A stretch of DNA of 64,000 nt from Flaccisagitta enflata (lineage: Eukaryota > Chaetognatha > Sagittoidea > Aphragmophora): NCBI GenBank assembly GCA_965153355.1, contig OZ231126.1, positions 102,300,001 to 102,364,000 on the forward strand. The letters run 5' to 3'. Below the pieces are notes generated by a model. The model was not told the DNA's origin, did not search any database, and saw only the letters and a list, made by a program, of their open reading frames with translations. Positions 56,289 through 64,000 of this stretch are shown piece after piece. Numbering within the stretch: position 1 is the first letter of the stretch; every line of letters starts with the position of its first letter. The position numbers were made by a program, and so were the translations under genes.

Positions 56289-57112
56289 AGGAAAAGTTGG
56301 TAAACTTGGTATATCCGTCCATCCTAAAAAACAATCTAGAAATAGAGCTTTTAGTCGCTAGTAATTTACCAAGTAATGTGTCCAGAGGGAAGGAAGGATG
56401 GTAACGCAAAATTATTGACAAAGCAAAATCGTCCGTAATAGTGACTGAGCATTGCAGCCCCTGCCCAACCATGTAACAGCTACCCCCGCCCACCCGTAAA
56501 CTACTACCATTAACCCGTACTACAGCCCTTGCCTACCCGCAACCGTCTTCTTATGTCAGTAGTCTGCAGATTGTACATACAGCATTGTTATGATCAGAAG
56601 TTTGCAATACAAAGAAAACATGCATGGAGCCTAGGATGCTCCACATAGCAACAGTTGGGAGTATCCCTTAACTTCTGAAATGTAAAAAATCAAAATAATA
56701 TTTATTTTTAATTCTTTTTATTTTTGATTATCCTTTCTTTACTTAAAAGATATGAACCCTTCAATAATTTATAAAAACTGAATTAAAAGAATTTATTTAA
56801 TTCAAAACAAACTACTATTTAGGAAAAATGAAATTATCAATATCTGCATTAAGGTGGCTACCTGGAGGGTCAAATGTGGTCAAACTTCAGAACGCCTCAG
56901 CCAACTAACCATACACTCTATGTCGTATTTAAAAAGGAATTGAGGCATGCGGAGATCGATATCTGGAAAGAAAACCCGCACGGCAACACTAAAGAGTTTC
57001 AATGGGCGTAAGATTGCTTTCATACACTTTACCATTGTTTTGCCGTGCAGATTTCTTGATCAAATACCGACCTCTGCTTGCCTGATTTACTGCCCAAATG
57101 CCGCTTAGCATA

Positions 57113-57719
57113 CTATCTTGGAAATAAATATACGGACACTTGATAAAAAAGTTCATTTATTGACTAGAAAAGTACATGAACATGTTGAAAAACGCCTGAT
57201 ACTTTGTACGTCCGCCTTGGGCATCGACCACTGCTTGCATTTGGCGTGGCATTGAATCGTAGAGTGACGCCAAGTAATCTGGAGCGATCGTATCCCAAAC
57301 CATTAGCGCAACTCTTTTCAGCCCTTCTTTTAAAGTTGCCCGTATGTCCGATTGTGCGTAAACTGAGGCCTTCACCCCTTAAAGCGATAATTGCACCTTT
57401 GGTATCTAGGGAAATGCGTTTTTCCAGAGGCATTGTAAAAAAAAACCGAAGTGAAAAAGAAAAATCCCGGAGGCAACGAGCCCAGATGGCGCCGAGGGGT
57501 ATGATGAAAATTATCCGCAATTTTTTTCCAAATTTGAAAAGCAACGTTTTTACTCTTTCGGCTCTCATTTCTAAACGAATAAAGATACAGCATTGGGATT
57601 GGTCTAGATCGCTAGATCTTTCGAAGACGCGCATTTCTAAAAAAAAACGAATGTTCTACGACAAAAAATAAGCGCGCTATGACCATAAACAGCTGTCCGT
57701 ATATTTATTTCTAAGATAG
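57113..57719 (-). mobile_element. 607-bp Tc1-family deletion derivative
   Basis: Inverted ends CTATCTTGGAAATAAATATA and TATATTTATTTCTAAGATAG, TA on each side (57111-57112, 57720-57721). Carries both extremities of a Tc1 transposase gene but not its middle. Confidence 0.85.
57157..57433 (-). pseudogene. Tc1 transposase remnant
   Basis: Minus strand. The Met at 57433 begins about 27 residues of the N-terminal helix-turn-helix (KRISLDTKGAIIALRGEGLS). In another frame, about 57312-57160, follows the C-terminal end (DSMPRQMQAVVDAQGGRTKY) typical of Tc1 transposases. The DDE catalytic core, roughly 250 residues in complete proteins, is missing, and the two parts are out of frame. It cannot encode an active enzyme but could be mobilised in trans through its intact ends. 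Confidence 0.85.
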
Positions 57720-57794
57720 TATATGGTTAGATGGCGGAGGAATTTCAAATTTTGAGCCAAATCCACCCTTCAGGTAACCAGCCTAATCTGCATC

Positions 57795-58240
57795 ACTGTT
57801 GTCTCATACAAGGTTTTAGATTAAAATGACATAACTATGCAGTTTTTTGCATTTTTGCATAGGTTTAGGGGTATACAAAGCAAAAACCATCAAGTAGAAA
57901 ATCTTTCTAGAAGCGCTTTTTTAAATAGATGTAAAATTTTTGATTTTTAGCTATTTTTTGCATAGACAATTCTTCAGGTTGATTTAAGCTATTTTTTGAC
58001 TGCATAATATCAATCCTGATAAAATTCTGATTCATTTGATAAGTTGCATTATATGGGTTTTCAAAAGAAACAAATTCTTTATGTTTTGAACCACCATTGT
58101 AATTTTGTAATGGTGGCTCTAGAAAGGAAATTTTTTTTCTCATGAAAATCATATAGTGCGACCTGTCAAATGAATTAGATTATATAACGATTAACATTAT
58201 AATGTCAAAAAACAGGTCAAACCAACCTGAAAAATTGTGT
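57795..58240. mobile_element. Palindromic MITE, family P, copy 3
   Basis: Shares GCATTTTTGCATAGGT, ACCATCAAGTAGAAAATC, the CCACCATTGTAATTTTGTAATGG centre and TATAGTGCGACCTGTCAAATGA with copy 4. The outer right arm is truncated near 58250, where TATATACAGTGTATTA is duplicated. Confidence 0.65.
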
Positions 58241-58833
58241 AAATGAAAGAAAGCTAAAAAAAATTATTGCTGTCTATATATACAGTGTATTATATATACA
58301 GTGTATTATATACACAGATAAAAAACTCATCGGTTAGATTGATCGGAACACTATAAAGTTGTTGTGACACAAATAGGTAGCACCCCCAAAATCATAATTC
58401 CCATACGGTGCTGCGCATAGTTATATCATTCTTGTGTAGAACAATGTGGGAGCAAGCAGTGGCATACAAATAGACTCGACATATCTAAAATCCAATTTTT
58501 TATAAAACTCATCAAAAATATTAAGTTAAATTTTAAATTTTGAATTTTGAATTTTAAATCAATGCTCATCTTTATATGAATAAAGTGAAAAGAAATTCCC
58601 AACATTTGCTACATGAAGCACCCAAATTGGATTACTACACTGCTGTCTCACACAAAGTTTGAGACAAGAATGATTTAACTAAGCGGTTTTTTGCATTTTT
58701 GCATAATTCATGAGCATACAAACCAAGAACCATCAAGTAGAAAATGTTTCCTGAGGCGCTTTTTGAAGTAAGTGAAAAATTCAATAATTTTAGCTTCATT
58801 TTTCATAAAAAAAATTTTCAGGTCGGTTTAACC

Positions 58834-59215
58834 TTTTTCAGTCGCGTGCACGACTCTACAACCCGCTCCGTCGGTCCGTCGGTCCGTCCGTTGGTCCGTC
58901 GGTCCGTCTGTCTGTCGGTCCGTCCGTCACACTTTACTTTTTTAATATACTTTAAGTTATATCTAGCCATTCTAAGTCATTCTAAGTCATTCTAAGTTAT
59001 TCTAAGTCATTCTAAGTCATTCTAAGTTATTCTAAGTCATTCTAAGTTATTTTAAGTCACTTAAGTCAAATAGGTCAAAGTAGTCATTTCAGTCATTTTA
59101 TGTCTTTTTAAGTCATTTAAAGTCGTCTTGGGTCATTTTAAGTCATCTTGAGTCAATAAAAGTCATCTTAAGTTACTTATGTCCCGCACGCGACTTATAG
59201 GTGTTGGCCTTGTTT
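58834..59215 (-). mobile_element. Hairpin-ended element with AAGTCATTCT core repeats, copy 3
   Basis: Minus strand: AACAAGGCCAACACC, arm AGTCGCGTGC, about 230 bp of AGAATGACTT units, AAAGTGTGACGG, (GACS)n, GTAGAG and the hairpin end. The minus-strand end is AGTCGTGCACGCGACTGAAAAA, so the hairpin has a shortened 5' arm. Confidence 0.8.
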
Positions 59216-59315
59216 TGTCAGCATAATGTTAATCCTGATAAATTTCTGATTCATTTGATAGGTCGCACTATATGGTTTTCATACCAAAAAAAATTTCATT
59301 TTAAAAGCCACTGTT

Positions 59316-59693
59316 ACACCACGTAATCTGAGGTGAGATTAAAACCTGGGGTATACTCGGGCATTTGGGTATGCTCGGGTATTGCTCAGGTATTGCTTGG
59401 GTATTGCTCGGGTATTGCTTGGGTATTGCTAGGGTATTATTTGGGTATTGCTTGGGTATGCTCGGGTATGCCCGGGTATTACTTTAGCATTGCTTTAGTA
59501 TCACTCGGGAATGCTCGGGTATGCTCAGGTGTTTGGGTATGCTCGGGTATTGCTTGGGTATTGCCTGGGTATTGCTCGGGTATTGCTTGGGTATTTGTAC
59601 GGTATTTCTTGGGTATTTCTTGGGTATGCTCGGTTTGCTTGGGTATTGCTCGGGTATTAATCTCACATTTTTCTATTAGAGATTACTAGGTGT
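59316..59693 (+). mobile_element. Minisatellite element M1 (3-bp duplication)
   Basis: Ends ACACCACGTAATCT and AGATTACTAGGTGT, GTT on both sides (59313-59315, 59694-59696). Inside are about 25 units of GGGTATTGCTC / GGGTATGCTC. Inserted in the loop of the family P palindrome. Three-base duplications occur in PIF/Harbinger and CACTA, but the ends fit neither clearly. Confidence 0.85.
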
Positions 59694-59820
59694 GTTACAA
59701 AATTAGAATGGTGGCCTAGAAAATGAAAAATTTATTTTTTTTGAAAACCATATAGTGCGACCTATCAAATAAATCAGAATTTTATCAGGATTAACAATAT
59801 ACTCTCAAAAAATAGGTTAT

Positions 59821-60177
59821 ACACCTGGTAATCTCTAATAGAAAAATATGAGATTAATACCCAAGCAATACCCGAGCATACCCAAGCATACTCAAGAAAT
59901 ACCCTAGCAATACCCGAGTAATACCCGAGCAATACCCAGGCAATACCCAAGCAATACCCAAGCATACCTAAATACCCTAGCATACCCGAGCAATTCCAAG
60001 CGATACAAAAGCAATGCCAAAGTGATACCCGAGCATATCCAAGCATACCCAAGCAATACCCAAGTAATACCCTTGCAATACCCAAGTAATACCCGAGCAA
60101 TACCCAAGCAATACCCGAGGATACCCAAATACCCGAGTATACCCCGGATTTTAATCTCACCTCAGATTACGCGGTGT
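59821..60177 (-). mobile_element. Minisatellite element M2 (3-bp duplication)
   Basis: Same family as M1 in opposite orientation: ACACCTGGTAATCT ... AGATTACGCGGTGT with TAT on both sides (59818-59820, 60178-60180). Holds about 24 GAGCAATACCC units. Confidence 0.85.
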
Positions 60178-60355
60178 TATACCAACCTGAAATTTTTTTT
60201 AATGAAAAATAAAGCTAAAAATATTGAATTTTTCATTTATTTCAAAAAGCACCTCTGGAAAGATTTTCTACTTGATGGTTCTTGGTTTGTATGCCCATGA
60301 CCTATGCAAAAATGCAAAAATCTTGAAAGAGTATGGGTCCGCGACTGGGGTCATA

Positions 60356-61172
60356 CGGCGTTGTCAAACGGCGTTGTTGAATGACGTTGTCAAACGGCAT
60401 TGTCAAATGGCGTTGTCAAACAGCGTTGTCAAACGGCGTTGTCGAACGGCGTTGTCGAACGGCGTTGTCAAACGGCGTTGTCAAACGGCGTTGTCAAACG
60501 GCGTTGTCAAACGGCGTTGTCAAACGGCGTTGTCAAACGGCGTTGTCAAACGGCGTTGTCAAACGGCGTTGTCAAACGGCGTTGTCAAACGGCCTTGTCA
60601 AACGGCCTTGTCAAACGGCGTTGTCAAACGGCGTTGTCAAACGGCGTTGTCAAACGGCGTTGTCAAACGGCGTTGTCAAACGGCGTTGTTGAACGGCGTT
60701 GTCAAACGGCGTTGTCAAACGGCGTTGTCAAATGGCGTTGTCGAATGGCGTTGTCAAACGACGTTGTCAAACGACTTTGTCAAATGGTATTGTCAAACGG
60801 CATTGTCAAACGGCGTTGTCAAACGGCGTTGTCAAACGGCGTTGTCAAATGGCGTAGTCAAACGGCGTAGTCAAACGGCGTAGTCAAACGGCGTAGTCAA
60901 CGGCGTGGTCAAACAGCCTTGTCAAACGGCCTTGTCAAACAGTCTTGTCAAACGGTCTTGTCAAACGGCCTTGTCAAACGGCCTTGTCATACAGCCTTGT
61001 CAAACGGCCTTGTCGAACGGCCTTGTCAAACGGCCTTGTCAAACGGCATTGTCAAACGGCATTGTCAAATGGCCTTGTCAAACGGCATGGTCTATCGGCA
61101 TTGTCTATCGGCATTGTCTAACGGCATTGTCTAACAGCATTGTCTAACAGCATTGTCTAACAGCATTGTCTA
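60356..61172. repeat. 13-bp minisatellite
   Basis: About 62 units of GGCGTTGTCAAAC. Variants are zoned: GGCGTTGTC (60356-60850), GGCGTAGTC (60850-60905), GGCCTTGTC (60910-61040), GGCATTGTC (61040-61130), AGCATTGTC with TAA (61130-61172). The unit has no stop in any plus-strand frame, which gives three long overlapping frames of a 13-residue repeat; these are not evidence of a protein. Confidence 0.9.
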
Positions 61173-61204
61173 ACATCTGGTTTGGCGGGATAGAATACTG
61201 AGAT

Positions 61205-61811
61205 AGAATACATATGTTGAGTCCTTCCATTTAGAGACTACATACCAAGTTTCAACCAACTTGGTTAAAAAATGCCAAAGTTATGCACGTTTTTCACTTT
61301 AAGGCTAGTAGGCTGGTTGGGTGGTAGACCAGTTTGGCCAGTTAGCATGCTAAAATGTTAACAAATCAAAAACATATATTGAGTCCTTCCTCTTTGAAAC
61401 TTTATACCAAGTTTCAACCAAATCGGTGGAAAAATGCCAAAGTTATGCACGTTTTTCACTTTTGGGCTACTAGGCTGGTTGGGTGGTAGGTTGATTTGGC
61501 TAGTTAGCATGCTAAAATCTTTACAATTCAAATACATATGTTGAGTCCTTCCATTTAGAGACTATATACCAAGTTTTAACCAAATTGGTTGAAAAATGCC
61601 AAAGTTATGCATGTTTCTCACTTTTAGGCTGGTAGGCTGGTTTGGTGGTAGGCCAGTTTGGCCGGTTAGCATGCTAGAATCTTTATAACTCAAATTCATA
61701 TGTTGAGTCCTTACATTTAGAGACTACATACCAAATTTCTGCCAAATTGGTTGAAAAATTCCAAAGTTATGCACGTTTTTCACTTTTAAGCTGGTAGGCT
61801 GGTTGGGTGGT
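61205..61811. repeat. 162-bp satellite, about 3.7 monomers
   Basis: Monomers start TGTTGAGTCCTTCCATTTAG at about 61212, 61374, 61537 and 61699 and contain ATGCCAAAGTTATGCACG and GGTTAGCATGCTA. The array breaks at 61811 and resumes at 63967. Confidence 0.9.
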
Positions 61812-61839
61812 TAATGGGGTCCAGAATGTCGATGGATTA

Positions 61840-61911
<72 letters not shown>

Positions 61912-63966
61912 ATTTCTTGCTTTCCTTCCTTGTCTTTTTAGTCGCTGACTAAGCGACTCTATAAGAGGGTGTGTCCCTTGGTTGGTCCGTAACGCGAAAT
62001 TTTGGATGACGCGAAATTGGCCGAATTTGAGATTTTTGAGCATAACAGCCCCTGCCCGCCTATAAAAAACTAGAAATTTCTTTGAAAAAAAGCCATAATA
62101 GAGAAAAATGCAACTGAGTTCATTTAAGATATCAAAAAACGCCTTTAGATGGAAGATTATCATTCATAAATGATGCAAATAGAAGGAAAATTACATTTTT
62201 TTTCAATTTTCACTATTTACATAAGTCGGTCTTGATCCTCACTCGGTCTTGAAATGCTTAGTGGACGTGGCGAACGTCCAAGCTCCCCTACATCCATGCC
62301 CCTGACTAGTTTTTTTTTTTACAGATTGTTTTGACAGAGCCCATTGAGCTTTCTCCTGACAATCCTACAGAGCCCAACGGAAAACAGCGGGCCCGGTTTT
62401 GCTCAACATTCTAATCATGTAAGCCTGTTGAAATGCATTTACGTATAACAGGGCAAAAATCGCGGATGGTTGGGCAGGGGCGATAACCTGTTATAGGCTA
62501 ACAGTAGCGACAGAAAATTTGATACAAAGTTGATCTCCATCTTACATTGATATATGGCCAATCAAAAGTATTTTTCAACCCTTGAATGAATTTATTTGAA
62601 AACTTTTCCAACATGCTTTAAAAGCTGGCCTTGTGGACGTATTTTGCTCTTGCTGTTTAGGATCAGTAATGATTTTAATCATGATGGTCAAATGATTATC
62701 ATTTTAGGAGAATTTTATCTGCAAATCTTTAAATACTTAATTTTTGCTTCATGGCTCTTTGTGCTGCTGTGTCAGGGTATTAGTTGGTCCATCATTTCAT
62801 CTGCTGATCTATAGTATTTGAGAATTACGGCCTTTTGGATTTTTCTAAGGTAATCTTAGCTGGAGTAGTAAAAAACAGATGCAAAGCTCTTTTATCTAAA
62901 TTCAAGTCCTGAGTAGCAAAATTACAATCACCATAGTTCTACTCAATACTGAGGCCAAACCAAAGGACCAACCAACTTGCATAAAGTCAGCCTTCAATGT
63001 ACTTTCGTTAAACTTTTAAATGATGTATTGTTTGATATTGAATGATAACCATTATTGTCAATAAATCAATAGATAGTGTCAAAAAATTATGTATCAAATT
63101 TTCTGTCGCTACTGTTATACCACTAAAAAAGTCAAAAATAGAATACAATATTTCAAACATGTTATGGAGGAACAGATGGACAAACACACAGAGATGGACA
63201 AACATACATGTGCAGAAAGGTGTTGACATAAAAAAAGTGAAAGCCCAACAGTCATATATAGAGCTCGCAGGCTCGTTCTAAAAAAATGAGTAAATGACCT
63301 AAGCTTGGGCTCATGGAACAGTAAGCCTTGGGGTTTAATAAAAAGCTTTTGAAATACAATTTCTGCCATAAGGTCTGAAATTTGGATATCGGGGCCGTTA
63401 GGCTGCTTTGCCTCTTACATATAACTTGTTCAGGTCTTCGAAGCAATTTTTAGCATCACTGCTGCTCATCAATTAAAACAGCCCTTTGAATAAAAGCCCC
63501 TGCCACCTGCACAGATTTTAAAGGAAAATGAACAAAGCAGCCTCATTCCTGCCAAAAAAGTATCTCTTTGAGCATGATTTTAAGCTTATATTTCGGAAAG
63601 GTAAAAACATGGAAAATCTGCTTGTTTCGGGCCCTAATGCTCATTCAGGGCCAGTTTCACATCAAAGTAATGATCACAGACCTCTCAGACCATCTCTATT
63701 GAATTCTACAGCCTCACATTAGTCGGATTTCATTAAAAAAATAACAAGAATACCCTTAAATCAGTTGAAATCATGAAAAAAATGGCCAAAGTGCTCATTC
63801 TGGGGCCCATATGCTCAATCAGGGCCAGGGGCGGTAAGGGATCCCGCCAGATTTTGCCTTTTTTGACCCCAGAAATGGATTCTACAGGGTGAAAACCTAA
63901 TCATATCAATCCTCAAATCCACTGACTTATGAACTTGGGTTTCTGTAGCTTTTTTGGACCCCGTTA
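61812..63966. mobile_element. 2.15-kb element inserted in the satellite (9-bp duplication)
   Basis: Ends TAATGGGGTCCA and TGGACCCCGTTA; the satellite sequence TTGGGTGGT is duplicated on the two sides (61803-61811, 63967-63975). Contents: (CT)n 61842-61909; a hairpin end GTCGCT/AGCGAC with TAAAAA at 61937-61965 (minus orientation); a TA-flanked MITE; and a degenerate hairpin-type end at 63255-63285. No transposase. Nine-base duplications occur in Mutator-like elements, so that class is a possibility. Confidence 0.75.
62501..63115. mobile_element. 615-bp TA-flanked MITE with 26-bp perfect inverted repeats
   Basis: Ends ACAGTAGCGACAGAAAA and TTTTCTGTCGCTACTGT, perfect over 26 bp, TA on both sides (62499-62500, 63116-63117). 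Tc1/mariner type by duplication and termini. The 72-codon frame inside (62596-62814) has no transposase motif. Confidence 0.85.
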
Positions 63967-64000
63967 TTGGGTGGTAGGCCAGTCTGGCTGGTTAGCATGC
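63967..64000. repeat. 162-bp satellite resumes
   Basis: GGTAGGCCAGTCTGGCTGG and GTTAGCATGC match monomer positions directly following the break at 61811. The array continues beyond the window. Confidence 0.85.

Larger units (their letters stand above)
56849..57786. mobile_element. Palindromic MITE interrupted by a Tc1 element
   Basis: Left AGGTGGCTACCTGGAGGGT pairs with right ACCCTTCAGGTAACCAGCCT; inner CCCGCACGGCAACAC pairs with GTTTTGCCGTGC. The Tc1 derivative 57113-57719 sits in the right arm. Target duplication not resolved. Confidence 0.65.
58640..60325. mobile_element. Palindromic MITE, family P, copy 4, with three nested insertions
   Basis: Outer arms: GCATTTTTGCATAATTCATG and CATGACCTATGCAAAAATGC. 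Host sequence is interrupted by a hairpin element (58834-59215) and by two minisatellite elements (59316-59693, 59821-60177). Removing them restores the layout of copies 1 and 3. Confidence 0.75.

Noticed and set aside
60224-60883. 219-codon frame with a 13-residue repeat
   Set aside because: All three plus-strand frames are open because of the 13-bp unit; this is satellite DNA, not a gene.

Overview
The window is non-coding, repeat-dense eukaryotic DNA, almost certainly from an invertebrate metazoan. The main evidence is a full-length BEL/Pao LTR retrotransposon (this superfamily is known only from animals), hAT- and Tc1/mariner-type elements with clean target-site duplications, and a large family of (GTCY)n-bearing hairpin elements resembling the Helentron-associated / DINE-1 / mini-me / pearl elements of insects, molluscs and other invertebrates. 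I see no rRNA, no tRNA and no intact host gene. I could not fix the species from sequence alone.

Layout. 1-18,460: one giant imperfect palindrome (arms of about 9 kb, spacer of about 60 bp near 9,690) built of smaller foldback modules, 16-20 bp tandem arrays, hairpin elements, a 21-bp minisatellite and a GGACAT/GGACTT hexamer array. The arms are near-identical at the outside and inside but only about 70-75% alike in the middle. 18,460-23,200: more fragments and complete copies of the same foldback family. 23,200-31,200: degenerate repeats, a 155-codon frame, an 857-bp mariner-type MITE, a 760-bp polypurine tract, two hairpin elements, a PHD-finger gene fragment and a palindromic MITE. 31,203-40,928: the BEL/Pao element with LTRs that look identical and a 5-bp target duplication; it has gag, a leaky-looking UGA-CUAG stop, pol, and an unusual third frame with a CCHC zinc knuckle in the env position. 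41,324-44,068: a 2.7-kb non-autonomous hAT-like element (8-bp duplication). 47,612-50,797: a 3.2-kb element with roughly 330-bp inverted repeats (5-bp duplication), itself invaded by a foldback unit that carries a pogo-like MITE. 51-56.5 kb: tandem GTGCCAC and GCCCCG repeats, polypurine tracts, several hairpin elements. 56.8-60.3 kb: nested palindromic MITEs holding a Tc1 deletion derivative, a hairpin element and two minisatellite elements with 3-bp duplications. 60.3-64 kb: an 800-bp 13-bp minisatellite, then a 162-bp satellite interrupted by a 2.15-kb element with a 9-bp duplication, which in turn contains a 615-bp TA-flanked MITE.

How it fits together: only the BEL element looks competent. 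Its gag-pol arrangement implies that polymerase is made by stop-codon readthrough, and its leader carries five tandem copies of an 18-bp hairpin. All other elements are non-autonomous and depend on transposases encoded elsewhere. The most novel signal is the hairpin-element family, in which three sequence segments (the 5' end and both arms of the 3' hairpin) change together between copies while base pairing is kept.
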